From assembly GCF_000003815.2 (NCBI RefSeq), contig NC_049983.1, positions 10,361,921-10,425,920 on the forward strand: a stretch of 64,000 nt of DNA. Reading direction: 5' to 3'. The notes beneath the pieces were generated by a model that was not told the origin of the DNA, did no database searches, and was given only the letters and a program-made list of their open reading frames with translations. The position numbers were made by a program, and so were the translations under genes. Source of the stretch: Branchiostoma floridae (lineage: Eukaryota > Chordata > Leptocardii > Amphioxiformes > Branchiostomatidae). This document shows positions 1-13,429 of this stretch, one piece after another (the stretch's first letter is position 1; each line of letters starts with the position of its first letter).

Positions 1-398
1 GATGAAGATGGCTTGCAAAAGTAAGTGTAAGAAGCCTTTTTGTTGGGAAATGTTGGCATTTTGGAGCTGGAAATTATGGTCAGGTATTCTGGCTATTTTA
101 TTTTGTGAGAAAAATAAGCTTTCTACCATGTTTGGAGTGTTTTAGACAGTCTAGAGTATGTATAGTTTGGGTGTTATCAGGGAGGTCAGAGGTCACCAGA
201 GTTTCTTATTTTGTTTGTGGGGGCGCATTGCACCGAACCGAATGTTTTCAAAATCGCCATATGCACTCTTTAGAAGTCAGATTTGCCTGCCAATGTGAGA
301 TTTTCACCAACTAAACCTTAGGTAGGTGACTTTTGACAGCCTTTTCCCTACATCTTATGCATGCAACAGGTGCCTGCCAGCCATTGGAGGTCTGTAAC
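1..398. other. No gene recognised; left flank of satellite
   Basis: This stretch is unique-looking and mildly T-rich. The only open frame (105-314, +, 69 codons) resembles no family I know and has no visible splice context. I see nothing else here. Confidence 0.5.
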
Positions 399-690
399 CT
401 GTAGCTTAGGCTTGAAGTTCCGGCCTGGCTGACTTGGTATCATTGGAAAGCTCCCCTAGTAAGGAATAGAAAGGTGCAAACCGCAAAACCTTCGGATACT
501 TCCTTCTCGAGATATTCTTGAGTATACGGACCCTGTTTAGGCGCAACCGCTAGCTCCTTTCTTGAGACCCCGCCTGCCACGGCACTGGGTAGGGTGATGA
601 CTTAATGTCGCGATTGTAGCTTAGGCTTGAAGTTCCGGCCTGGCAGACTTGGTATCATCGGAAAGCTTCTATAGTAAGGAATAGAAAGTT
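399..690 (+). repeat. ~215 bp satellite, left part of array
   Basis: The array begins at about 400, with the phrase TAGCTTAGGCTTGAAGTTCC at 401-420 and again from about 616. It is broken at 675-690 by a LINE insertion and resumes at 3918. The monomer is the same as in the main array to the right. Short open frames across it are chance products of a GC-balanced tandem repeat. Confidence 0.95.
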
Positions 691-3600
691 TTTTTTTTTT
701 TTTTAACTTTTCCGTGTCCGCCTCGGCACTTTATTTTATTTACTCAGCACTGTACAGGGAGCACAGGGACATAAACGTGTTGTGTACATCATCGAGTAGC
801 AATTGTCTCGGGTTATCTTTCCATCGTATCCAAGAAATATAAATTGAAAACTTGGCGATAGTCAACAATGTAATGTTACATTTGTTATGTTCCAACAGTA
901 CATTTTTAACAGATTGATTGTCTTCAGTATTATTTTATCTACCCCAAAATTTCCTTAGTCTAGTGCATTCTAAAAACATGTGTTCATAGTTTTCCAGCTT
1001 ATTACAGATATCACAAAAAGGACTGTATACATTTCCAGACGTATCTCTTATTTTCCACTTGTTTAGGAGGTATCTGCAAGGAAGTATTTTATGGAGCAAT
1101 TTGAAATTAAATTCGCGGAGCTTGTTGTATCTGATATAACATGTCTGGGACTCCCAGATAGCTTTCCAATCAAGATTAGGGGTTACAGAATCCCAATATG
1201 CTTGGGCAGTAGGTCTTACAACATTTTCCATGAGACTAACAGAATACAAATATCTACTGTTAAGTGTATCAAGTGAAATCATGCTGGAATTGAACCATAC
1301 ACAAGTGCCATATAATGTTTCACGACCAGTACAATCGTTTTCATCAGTCCAGCTATAGCCTATAGCTCTTTTGACCTGCATAAATTCACTCATCCAGTTT
1401 CTTTTGTCACTTAGCTTTCTTAACAATATATCAGATGCTACATATTCAGAGTTTTCACATAAGTCATTTACATATATCAATCCGCTCCTAATCCAGTGTT
1501 CAAAGAACAATGTGCTGTTATTAAGCTTGTAGTTTTTATTACACCAAATTATTTCTTGTCTTTGTCTTACAAAGTCTGTTTTTCCCCCTCCAAGTTCGTG
1601 CCAGGTCAAGACTACCTGTCTATAGAAGGGTGGGGGCACTCTAAGAGAAGGAGCATCTCCTCCTTTACAAAAATTGAAGCGGAAGAGAAGGAAATCTTTT
1701 CCGAAATGATTAATAAAGTGTAATGGTATAAGATGCCAGTGGCGCTCTTTAGTGTCATCGAGTGCCGACTGCATTAGTCTTTTAACCCACACAGCCTGTA
1801 GGCTACTGCGTTTTGAATATATATCAACCATTTTTAACCCTCCTTCTTGGTAATTTGAGTACAGCACTTTTCTTTTTATTTTGTCCGGTTTGCGGTTCCA
1901 TAGAAAAGAGAAACATGCTTTTTCAATACGTTTTAAGGCCCAGTCAGGTGTTGAGATCATGGACATATTATAAATTAATTGAGAGATAGCTAATGTTTTT
2001 ATAATCAGTACTTTACCATAAAGGGTTAATTTGCGACTAAGCCATTTTAGAAGCATATTCTCGAAGTTATCTATTCTTTTTTCCCAATTCAAAGTCTCAC
2101 ACTCTTCCTCTGACAGACCATAGTAAATTCCAAGGGATTTAATGGGTCTATTTGGCCAGTCGATTCCGAAGGGAGTGTCTCTTCGTCCTCGATTGGCCCC
2201 AATCCACATAGCTTCACACTTTCTACGATTCAGAGTAGGTCCAGCCACATTACTAAAGTCATCTACAATCTGTAAGGCATTTCTTATAGAATCATCTCCA
2301 CAAAGAGTAAGAGTTGTATCATCTGCAACTTGACTTATCTTTAGTTCAAACATATTATCATTAATCTCGACATTAATACCCTTGACTAAGCGCGTTTGTC
2401 GAATTTTAGTAGCAAGAATTTCAACTACCAGGTTGAATAATAGGGCTGACAGAGGACATCCCTGTCTGATTCCTCTTTGCAGTTTGAAATAAGCAGATTG
2501 CCAACCAGCATTTATGATACAACTCTCTATGTCAGTATACATGGTCTTAACTATGGAGGTAAATGTGGGTCCAAACCCAAACTTGTCTAAGGTTCTAAGC
2601 ATAAAATTCCAGTTTACCGAATCAAAGGCTTTTTCAAAGTCTAGCCAGACGACTGCAGCAGGTATGTTGTAAAATTGGAGTAATAAATAACGTCCTGTAT
2701 AAGTCTAACATTTTGTCCAATAAATCTGGACTTAATGTAGGCGGTTTGATCCTCAGAAATCAATTTTGGAAGAAAGTCCTGCAGTCGTTTTGCTAGGACG
2801 ACTGCTAATATCTTAAAATCAGTATTCAGCAAACTTATTGGTCTCCAGTTGGATAAGTCAGTCTTATCACCCTTTTTATAAATAAGTTTTAATAAGGCTC
2901 TCTTCTGTGTTACTGAAAGGCGTTTATTTTCTATCCCTTCTTTCAAGGATTCGAAGACCATGTCTCCTATTTCTTTCCAGAATTTCAGGTAGAATTCGGC
3001 TGGTAAGCCGTCAGTTCCGGGAGCTTTATTTTGCTGCATGTATTTCAAAGCTGAAAAACATTCGTTTTTTGTTATAGGATCATCAAGCAGAAGTCTGTCC
3101 TCATCCGAAAGAGAGGGTACATCAACCGACTCAAGAAACGTGTCGATTTGTTCGTCAGTAGCAGGATTATCACAACAATAAAGATTTTCATAGAAAGCTG
3201 ATTCCAAATCTAAAATTTTAAACGGATTTGTTTCCTCTCTGTTCTCATGTTTTAATCTAGTAATGGTGTTTTGTTTTGAACGGGAGCTCTCAAGAGATAG
3301 GAAATATTTGTTGGATCTTTCCCCTTTTTCGATCCATTGTTCTCTAGATCTTACTTGTGCCCCTTTCGCTTTATATTCATATATAGTTTCTACTTTTGAC
3401 TTAACCTGTGCATATACATCAAGAACATCTTTATCTAACGTCTCATCTATTTTCTTATCAAGTTCTGTTAACTGAGTTTCCAAGCGCACAAGGTCGTTAT
3501 TCAGTTGGAATGCTTTTTGTCTAGAGAACTTATCCGTAAAGTCCTTAATCTTATTTTTGCAGACTTCCCAGAGCATTTGTTTCGATACATTATTGTCTTT

Positions 3601-3917
3601 CAACTCTTTAACGACATCAATAAGAGTGGACTTAACACCATTAACATAACAATCATCTGAAAGGTGTGAAGTATTGAAACGCCACACTCCGGGTCCTCTG
3701 GCAAAGTCTGTCAGTAATAACTTTAAAAATATCGCTTGATGATCAGTTTTTATAGAACAGCGTATGTCACATTTCACAACAGAATCAGTAATTGACTTCT
3801 GAATGAGCCAAAAGTCTATTCTACTTGAAATTAAGTCTGGGTTCTTCCGCCTCCAGGTGAACTGCCTCACCTGGGGGTGGCGCTCCCGCCAGATATCCAC
3901 GAGTTTTAGCTGTCTTT
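689..3917 (-). mobile_element. 5'-truncated L1/Tx1-type LINE, minus strand
   Basis: Non-LTR retrotransposon ORF2 read on the minus strand. From 3900 leftwards come the end of an APE-type endonuclease domain (SSRIDFWLI, then KTDHQAI), a linker (RGPGVWRFN, EQWIEKGERSNKYF) and reverse transcriptase blocks KAPGTDGLPAEFY, LSNWRPISLLN, DFEKAFDS, RGIRQGCPLS and a VADD active-site box. A C-terminal cysteine/histidine cluster (CDICNKLENYEHMFLEC) ends at 935. A single frameshift near 2640-2670 separates the frame starting at 3900 from the downstream 555-codon frame. The 3' UTR lies at 704-934, and the poly(A) tail appears as a T run at about 689-704. The 5' end falls inside the endonuclease, so all upstream sequence is missing. 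A 16 bp target-site duplication (675-690 and 3918-3933) proves insertion into a satellite monomer. The clade call (Tx1 group of L1) rests on motif style. Confidence 0.95.
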
Positions 3918-6900
3918 TAAGGAATAGAAAGTTGCAAACCGCAAAATCTTCGGATAATTTCTTCTTTAGATATTCTTGAGTATACGGAACCTAGCTGTTT
4001 AGGCGCAACCGCTAGCTCCTTTCTTGAGACCCCGCCTGCCACGGCACCGGGTAGGGTGATGACTTAATGTCGCGATTGTACCTTAGGCTTGAAGTTCCGG
4101 CCTGGCAGACTTGGTATCATTGGAAAGCTCCCCTACTAAAGAATGCAAAATCTTCGGATACTTCCTTCTTGAGATATTCTTGAGTATACGGACCCTGTTT
4201 AGGCGCAACCGCTATACCGCTAGCTCCTTTCTTGAGACCCCGCCTGCCACGGCACCGGGTAGGGTGATGACTTAATGTCGCGATTGTAGCTTAGGCTTGA
4301 AGTTCCGGCCTGGCAGACTTCCCCTAGTAAGGAATAGAAAGGTGCAAACCGCGAAATCTTCGGATTCTTCCTTCTCGAGATATTCTTGAGTATACGGACC
4401 CTGTTTAAGCGCAACCGCTATAGCGCTAGCTCCTTTCTTGAGACCCCGCCTGCCACGACACCGGCTAGGATGATGACTTAATGTCGCGATTGTAGCTTAG
4501 GCTTGATGTTCCGACCTGGCAGACTTGGTATCATTGGAAGCTCCCCTAGTAAGGAATAGAAAGAATANNNNNNNNNNNNNNNNNNNNNNNNNNNNNNNNN
4601 NNNNNNNNNNNNNNNNNNNNNNNNNNNNNNNNNNNNNNNNNNNNNNNNNNNNNNNNNNNNNNNNNNNNNNNNNNNNNNNNNNNNNNNNNNNNNNNNNNNN
4701 NNNNNNNNNNNNNNNNNNNNNNNNNNNNNNNNNNNNNNNNNNNNNNNNNNNNNNNNNNNNNNNNNNNNNNNNNNNNNNNNNNNNNNNNNNNNNNNNNNNN
4801 NNNNNNNNNNNNNNNNNNNNNNNNNNNNNNNNNNNNNNNNNNNNNNNNNNNNNNNNNNNNNNNNNNNNNNNNNNNNNNNNNNNNNNNNNNNNNNNNNNNN
4901 NNNNNNNNNNNNNNNNNNNTGACATAATGTCGCGATTGTAGCATAGGCTTGAAGTTCCGGACTGGCAGACTTATTATCATTGGAAAGCTCCCTTAGTAAG
5001 GAATAGAAAGGTGCAAACCGCAAAATCTTCGGATACTTCCTTCTCGAGATATTCTTGAGTAAACGGACCCTGTTTAGGCGCAACCGCTAGCTCCTTTCTT
5101 GAGACCCCGCCTGCCACGGCACCGGGTAGGGTGATGACTTAATGTCGCGATTGTAGCTTAGGCTTAAAGTTCCGGCCTGGCAGACTTGGTATCATCGGAA
5201 AGCTCCTATAGTAAGGAATAGAAAGTTGCAAACCGCAAAATCTTCGGATACTTTCTTCTTTAGATATTCTTGAGCAAACGGAACCTAGCTGTTTATGCGC
5301 AACCGCTAGCTCCTTTCTTGAGACCCCGCCTGCCACGGCACCGGGTAGGGTGATGACTTAATGTCGCGATTGTACCTTAGGCTTGAAGTTCCGGCCTGGC
5401 TGACTTGGTATTATTGGAAAGCTCCCCTACTAAAGAATGCAAAATCTTCGGATACTTCCTTCTCGAGATATTCTTGAGTATACGGACCCTGTTTAGGCGC
5501 AACCGCTAGCTCCTTTCTCGAGACCCCGCCTGCCACGGCACCGGGTAGGGTGATGACTTAATGTCGCGATTGTAGCTTAGGCTTGAAGTTCCGGCCTGGC
5601 AGACTTGGTATCATTGGAAAGCTCCCCTAGTCAGAAATAGAAAGGTGCAAACCGCAAAATCTTCGGATACTTCCTTTTCGAGATATTCTTGAGTATACGG
5701 ACCCTGTTTAGGCGCAACCGCTAGCTCCTTTCTTGAGACCCCGCCTGCCACGGCACCGGGTAGGGTGATGACTTAATGTCGCGATTGTAGCNNNNNNNNN
5801 NNNNNNNNNNNNNNNNNNNNNNNNNNNNNNNNNNNNNNNNNNNNNNNNNNNNNNNNNNNNNNNNNNNNNNNNNNNNNNNNNNNNNNNNNNNACTTCCTTC
5901 TCGAGATATTCCTGAGTACACGGACCTGTTTAGGCGCAACCGCAACTCCTTTTCTTGAGACCCCGCCTGCCACGGCACCGGGTAGGGTGATGACTTAATG
6001 TCGCGATTGTAGCTTAGGCTTGAAGTTCCGGCCTGGCAGACTTGGTATCATCGGAAAGCTCCTATAGTAAGGAATAGAAAGTTGCAAACCGCAAAATCTT
6101 CGGATACTTCCTTCTTGAGATATTCTTGAGTATACGGAACCTAGCTGTTTAGGCGCAACCGCTAGCTCCTTTCTTGAGACCCCGCCTGCCACGGCACCGG
6201 GTAGGGTGATGACTTAATGTCGCGATTGTACCTTAGGCTTGAAGTTCCGGCCTGGCAGACTTGGTATCATTGGAAAGCTCCTTTAGTAAGGAAAAGAAAG
6301 GTGCAAACCGCAAAATCTTGGGATTCTTCCTTCTCGAGAAATTCTTGAGTATACGGACCCTGTTTAGGCGCAACCGCTATACCGCTAGCTCCTTTCTTGA
6401 GACCCCGCCTGCCACGGCACCGGGTAGGGTGATGACATAATGTCACGATTGTAGCTTAGGCTTGAAGTTCCGGCCTGGCAGACTTGGTATCATTGGAAAG
6501 CTCCCTTAGTAAAGAATAGAAAAGTGCAAAACGCAAAATCTTCGGATACTTTCTTCTCGAGATATTCAAGAGTATACGGACCCTGTTTAGGCGCAACCGC
6601 TATAGCGCTAGCTCCTTTCTTGAGGCCCCGCCTGCCACGGCACAGGGTAGGGTGATGACTTAATGTCGCGATTGTAGCTTAGGCTTGAAGTTCCGGCCTG
6701 GCAGACTTGGTATCATTGGAAAGCTCCCTTAGTAAAGAATAGAAAGGTGCAAAACGTAAAATCTTCGGATACTTCCTTCTCGAGATATTCTTGAGTATAC
6801 GGACCCTGTTAAGGCGCAACCGCTAGCTTCTTTCTTGAGACCCCGCCTGCCACGGCACCGGGTAGGGTGATGACTTAATGTCGATTGTAGCTTAGGCTTG

Positions 6901-9900
6901 AAGTTCCGGCCTGGCAGACTTGGTATCATTAGAAAGCTCCCCTAGTAAGAAATAGAAAGGTGCAAACCGCTAAATCTTCGGATACTTCCTTCTCGAGATA
7001 TTCTTGAGTATACGGACCCTGTTTAGGCGCAACCGCTAGCTCCTTTCTTGAGATCCCGCCTGCCACGGCACCGGGTAGGGTGATAACTTAATGTCGCGAT
7101 TGTAGCTTAGGCTTGAAGTTCCGGCCTGGCAGACTTGGTATCATTGGAAAGCTCCCCTAGTAAGGAATAGAAAGGTGCAAACCGCAAAATCTTCGGATAC
7201 TTCCTTCTCGAGATATTCTTGAGTATACAGACCCTGTTTAGGCGCAACCGCTAACTCCTTTCTTGAGACCCCGCCTGCCACGGCACCGGGTAGGGTGATG
7301 ACTTAATGTCGCGATTGTAGCTTAGGCTTGAAGTTCCGGCCTGGCAGACTTGGTATCATCGGAAAGCTCCTATAGTAAGGAATAGAAAGTTGCAAATCGC
7401 AAAATCTTCGGATACTTCCTTCTTGAGATATTCTTGAGTATACGGAACCTAGCTGTTTAGGCGCAACCGCTAGCTCCTTTCTTGAGACCCCGCTTGCCAC
7501 GGCACCGGGTAGGGTGATTACATAATGTCGCGATTGTAGCTTAGGCTTGAAGTTCCGGTCTGGCAGACTTGGTATCATTGGAAAGCTCTCCTAGTAAGGA
7601 ATAGAAAGGTGCAAACCGCAAAATCTTCGGATACTTCCTTCTCGAGATATTCTTGAGTATACGGACCCTGTTTAGGCGCAACCGCTAGCTCCTTTCTTGA
7701 GACCCCGCCTGCCACGGCACCGGGTAGGGTGATGACTTAATGTCGCGATTGTAGCTTAGGCTTGAAGTTCCGGCCTGGCAGACTTGGTATCATTAAAAAA
7801 GCTCACCTAGTAAGGAATAGAAAGGTGCAAACCGCAAAATCTTCGGATACTTCCTTCTCGAGATATTCTTGAGTATACGGACCCTGTTTAGGCGCAACCG
7901 CTATAGCGCTAGCTCTTTTCTTGAGACCCCGCCTGCCACGGCACCGGGTAGGGTGATGACTTAATGTCGCGATTGTAGCTTAGGCTTGAAGTTTCGGCCT
8001 GGCAGACTTGGTATCATTGGAAACCTCCCTTAGTAAGGAATAGAAAGGTGCAAACCGCAAAATCTTCGGATACTTCCTTCTTGAGATATTCTTGAGTATA
8101 CGGACCCTGTTTAGGCGCAACCGCTATAGCGCTAGCTCCTTTCTTGAGACCCCGCCTGCCACGGCACCGGGTAGGGTGATGACTTAATGTCGCGATTGTA
8201 GCTTAGACTTGAAGTTCCGGCCTGGCAGACTTGGTATCATTGGAAAGCTCCCCTAGTAAGGAATAGAAAGGTGCAAACCGCAAAATCTTCGGATTCTTCC
8301 TTCTCGAGATATTCTTGAGTATACGGACCCTGTTTCAGCGCAACCGCTATAGCGCTAGCTCCTTTCTTGAGACCCCGCCTGCCACGACACCGGCTAGGAT
8401 GATGACTTAATAACGCGATTGTAGCTTAGGCTTGATGTTCCGGCCTGGCAGACTTGGTATCATTGGAAAGCTCCCCTAGTAAGGAATAGAAAGAATAGAA
8501 AGGTGCAAACCGCAAAATCTTCGGATACTTCCTTCTCGAGATATTCTTGAGTATACGGACCCTGTTTAGGCGCAACCGCTATAGCGCTAGCTCCTTTCTT
8601 GAGACCCCGCCTGCCACGGCACCGGGTAGGGTGATGACATAATGTCGCGATTGTAGCATAGGCTTGAAGTTCCGGCCTGGCAGACTTATTATCATTGGAA
8701 AGCTCCCTTAGTAAGGAATAGAAAGGTGCAAACCGCAAAATCTTCGGATACTTCCTTCTCGAGATATTCTTGAGTAAACGGACCCTGTTTAGGCGCAACC
8801 GCTAGCTCCTTTCTTGAGACCCCGCCTGCCACGGCACCGGGTAGGGTGATGACTTTATGTCGCGATTGTAGCTTAGGCTTGAAGTTCCGGCCTGGCAGAC
8901 TTGGTATCATTGGAAAGCTCCCCTAGTAAGGAATAGAAAGAATAGAAAGGTGCAAACCGCAAATTCTTCGGATACTTCCTTCTCGAGATATTCTTGAGTA
9001 TACGGACCCTGTTTAGGCGCAACCGCTATAGCGCTAGCTCCTTTTTTGAGACCCCGCCTGCCACGGCACCGGGTAGGGTGATGATTTAATGTCGCGATTG
9101 TAGCTTAGGCTTGAAGTTCCGGCCTGGCAGACTTGGTATCATTGGAAAGCTTCCCTAGTAAAGAATAGAAAGGTGCAAACCGCAAAATCTTCGGATACTT
9201 CCTTCTCGAGATATTCTTGAGTATACGGACCCTGTTTCAGCGCAACCGCTATAGCGCTAGCTCCTTTCTTGAGACCCCGCCTGCCACGACACCGGCTAGG
9301 ATGATGACTTAATGTCGCGATTGTAGCTTAGGCTTGATGTTCCGGCCTGGCAGACTTGGTATCATTGGAAAGCTCCCCTAGTAAGGAATAGAAAGAATAG
9401 AAAGGTGCAAACCGCAAAATCTTCGGATACTTCCTTCTCGAGATATTCTTGAGTATACGGACCCTGTTTAGGCGCAACCGCTATAGCGCTAGCTCCTTTC
9501 TTGAGACCCCGCCTGCCACGGCACCGGGTAGGGTGATGACATAATGTCGCGATTGTAGCATAGGCTTGAAGTTCCGGCCTGGCAGACTTATTATCATTGG
9601 AAAGCTCCTTTAGTAAGGAATAGAAAGGTGCAAACCGCAAAATCTTCGGATACTTCCTTCTCGAGATATTCTTGAGTATACGGACCCTGTTTAGGCGCAA
9701 CCGCTAGCTCCTTTCTTGAGACCCCGCCTGCCACGGCACCGGGTAGGGTGATGACATAATGTCGCGATTGTAGCATAGGCTTGAAGTTCCGGCCTGGCAG
9801 ACTTATTATCATTGGAAAGCTCCCTTAGTAAGGAATAGAAAGGTGCAAACCGCAAAATCTTCGGATACTTCCTTCTCGAGATATTCTTGAGTATACGGAC

Positions 9901-12199
9901 CCTGTTTAGGCGCAACCGCTAGCTCCTTTCTTGAGACCCCGCCTGCCACGGCACCGGGTAGGGTGATGACTTAATGTCGCGATTGTAGCTTAGGCTTAAA
10001 GTTCCGGCCTGGCAGACTTGGTATCATCGGAAAGCTCCTATAGTAAGGAATAGAAAGTTGCAAACCGCAAAATCTTCGGATACTTTCTTCTTTAGATATT
10101 CTTGAGCAAACGGAACCTAGCTGTTTATGCGCAACCGCTAGCTCCTTTCTTGAGACCCCGCCTGCCACGGCACCGGGTAGGGTGATGACTTAATGTCGCG
10201 ATTGTACCTTAGGCTTGAAGTTCCGGCCTGGCTGACTTGGTATTATTGGAAAGCTCCCACAGTAAGGAATAGAAAGGTGCGCAAAATCTTCGGATANNNN
10301 NNNNNNNNNNNNNNNNNNNNNNNNNNNNNNNNNNNNNNNNNNNNNNNNNNNNNNNNNNNNNNNNNNNNNNNNNNNNNNNNNNNNNNNNNNNNNNNNNNNN
10401 NNNNNNNNNNNNNNNNNNNNNNNNNNNNNNNNNNNNNNNNNCAGACTTGGTATCATTGGAAGCTCTCCTAGTAAGGAATAGAGAGGTGCAAACCGCAAAA
10501 TCTTCGGATACTTCCTTCTCGAGATATTCTTGAGTATACGGACCCTGTTTAAGCGCAACCGCTAACTCCTTTCTTGAGACCCTGCCTGCCACGGCACCGG
10601 GTAGGATGATGACTTAATGTCGCGATTGTAGCTTAGGCTTGAAGTTCCGGCCTGGCAGACTTGGTATCATTGGAAAGCTCCCCTAGTAAGAAATGGAAAG
10701 GTGCAAACCGCAAAATCTTCGGATACTTCCTTCTCGAGATATTCTTGAGTATACGGACCCTGTTTAGGCGCAACCGCTAACTCCTTTCTTGAGACCCCGC
10801 CTGCCACGGCACCGGGTAGGGTGATGACTTAATGTCGCGATTGTAGCTTAGGCTTGAAGTTCCGGCCTGGCAGACTTGGTATCATCGGAAAGCTCCTATA
10901 GTAAGGAATAGAAAGTTGCAAACCGGAAAATCCTCGGATAATTTCTTCTTTAGATATTCTTGAGTATACGGACCCTGTTTAGGCGCAACCGCTAACTCCT
11001 TTCTTGAGATCCCACCTGCCACGGCACCGGGTAGGGTGATGACTTAATGTCGCGATTGTACCTTAGGCTTGAAGTTCGGGCCTGGCAGACTTGGTATCAT
11101 TGGAAAGCTCCTTTAGTACAGAAAGGAAAGGTGCAAACCGCCAAATCTTGGGATTCTTGCTTCTCGAGAAATTCTTGAGTATACGGACCCTGTTTAGGCG
11201 CAACCGCTAGCTCTTTTCTTGAGACCCCGCCTGCCACGGCACCGGGTAGGGTGATGACATAATGTCGCGATTGTAGCTTAGGCTTGAAGTTCCGGCCTGG
11301 CAGACTTGGTATCATTGGAAAGCTTCCCTAGTAAAGAATAGAAAGGTGCAAACCGCAAAATCTTCGGATACTTCCTTCTCGAGATATTCTTGAGTATACG
11401 GACCCTGTTTAGGCGCAACGCTAATACCGCTAGCTCCTTTCTTGAGACCCCGCCTGCCACGGCACCGGGTAGGGTGATGACTTAATGTCACGATTGTAGC
11501 TTAGGCTTGAAGTTCCGGCCTGGCTGACTTGGTATCATTGGAAAGCTCCTTTAGTAAGGAATAGAAAGGTGCAAACCGCAAAATCTTCGGATACTTCCTT
11601 CTCGAGATATTCTTGAGTATACGGACCCTGTTTAGGCGCAACCGCTAGCTCCTTTCTTGAGACCCCGCCTGCCACGGCACCGGGTAGGGTGATGACTTAA
11701 TGTCGCGATTGTAGCTTAGGCTTGAAGTTCCGGCCTGGCAGACTTGGTATCATTGGAAAGCTCCCTTAGTAAGAAATAGAAAGGTGCAAACCGCAAAATC
11801 TTCCGATACTTCCTTCTCGAGATATTCTTGAGTATACGGAACCTAGCTGCTTAGGCGCAACCGCTAGCTCCTTTCTTGAGACCCCGCCTGCCACGGCACC
11901 GGGTAGGGTGATGACTTAATGTCGCGATTGTAGCTTAGGCTTGAAGTTCCGGCCTGGCAGACTTGGTATCATTGGAAAGCTCCCTTAGTAAGGAAAAGAA
12001 AGGTGCAAACCGCAAAATCTTGGGATTCTTCCTTCTCGAGATATTCTTGAGTATACGGACCCTGTTTAGGCGCAACCGCTATACCGCTAGCTCCTTTCTT
12101 GAGACCCCGCCTGCCACGGCACCGGGTATGGTGATGACTTAATTTCACGATTGTAGCTTAGGCTTGAAGTTCCGGCCTGGCTGACTTGGTATCATTGGA
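3918..12199 (+). repeat. ~215 bp satellite array, main block
   Basis: Head-to-tail monomers of about 206-225 bp, well over 30 copies counting gaps. Each monomer carries AGTTCCGGCCTGGC, then GGTATCATTGGAAAGC, CTTCGGATACTTCC, GAGATATTCTTGAG, GCGCAACCGCTAGC and GACCCCGCCTGCCACGGCAC. Length varies mainly by an 8 bp microduplication beside CCGCTAGC (forms with CTATAGCG or CTATACCG) and by a GAACCTAGCTG variant of the GGACCCTG segment. Gaps at 4569-4919, 5792-5891 and 10297-10441 fall inside the array. The right edge is sharp at about 12199. The many short open frames on both strands have no coding support. Confidence 0.97.
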
Positions 12200-13400
12200 C
12201 TCATCACTAATGAGTTGTCGTGGCTTGTTAAGACTATATTTCCCTAAAACAAAACACGAACATATTTCAATATATACTATGTACAATATGATATGTACTT
12301 TGTACATACAGTAATTCTCTTCGCCAAGAAGAGTATGAGATTGCTGACTTGGATTTGTATGTAGGTCAACAGCATATAACTCGAGAAATTGTGGATGGAA
12401 CATTGTGATTTTTGGTAGGTGTGTAGCGGTTGTCGAAAGGAATGCCAAGTTTGAAAACGGTTTACCTGGCGTTTTCCTACGGTACTGCAGCGAGCTTGGT
12501 ATGTTTTTTGCGGTTTGTTTTGGGCAGCATAAGTCAAAATCTAGCTGGGCGATTTTCACGAAACTTGGTAGGTGTGTAGCGGTTTTGGAGAGGAAGGTCA
12601 AGTGCGAAAATGGTTTACCTGGCTCTTACCTACGGTGCTGTAGCGGGATTTGTATGTAAGTGCGTTTGTCTGTATGCAAGATAACTCGAGAACCCTTGAA
12701 TGGATCCTGATTATATTTGTTAGGTGGATGGGGGTTAGGAAAACGAAGGTCAAGTTCGATAATGGGCACCCTAGTGGCTGCCTAAGGTACTGCAGCAAAA
12801 CTTTTAATTTTGACACTTCGTGTTCTGGACATGCTGTGGTCATGATTTTTGAGTGGTAGATAGCCCTTGGAACAGAGAGTAACTGCTGTGAGTTTGGACC
12901 CCCTAGTGGCTTTTTGGGAACTGCAGATACCGATTTCCGTTCAAACTTTGGACGAGGATAACTCGAGAACGTGTAAACGGATAATCAGGATTTTCAGTAT
13001 GTAGATAGAATGAGTAATGACTTATACAATGTAATACTAATTATGCAAATCAGTAGCTAATTTTCATAATTAATGAGGAAAGTTCATAAATCCATTCCAA
13101 CAGCACATAACTCAAGAAGCTGTGTATGGATTTTCATGATATTTAGTATTTAAGAAGCGGTTGTGGAAAGGAAGGTTGTGTTCGAAAATAGTTGACGTAG
13201 CATTTTCCGTTAGGACGGTAGCGGGCCGAGTGTGTGCGTCCGTTTGTTTGTGGAATGCATAACTCGAGAAGCCTTGAAAAAATCCTGATAATATTTGGTA
13301 GGTGGGTAGGGGTCAGGAAAACGAAGATAATATATATGATAGTGGCCCCCCTAGCGGCTTCCTAAGGTACTGCAGCAAAACTTATTAACAGAAATAAACT
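12200..13400. repeat. Cluster of a dispersed ACTCGAGAA repeat
   Basis: At least six diverged units of roughly 120-150 bp, starting near 12375, 12540, 12680, 12957, 13090 and 13255. They share AACTCGAGAA, then a GGTAGGTGTGTAGCGG or GGTAGGTGGGTAGGGG block, a TTCGATAATGGG or TTCGAAAA block, CCTAGTGGC and GGTACTGCAGC. Inverted relatives lie at 38500-39390, with fragments at 61910-61960 and 62620-62780. The family is unnamed here. No open frame across it looks coding. Confidence 0.75.
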
Positions 13401-13429
13401 GTGCTCTATATATCTCATTTTGACCTATA

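Noticed and set aside
399-12199. Many 60-140 codon minus-strand frames in the satellite (for example at 7303-7578, 8460-8798 and 9362-9700)
   Set aside because: They follow the monomer period, shift between frames with indels, lack domains, and the same words occur in several frames. This is a repeat artefact.
399-12199. Possible tRNA-type promoter in the satellite (TAGCTTAGG resembles box A, AGTTCCGGCC resembles box B)
   Set aside because: The words are only a few bases apart and no cloverleaf can be drawn.
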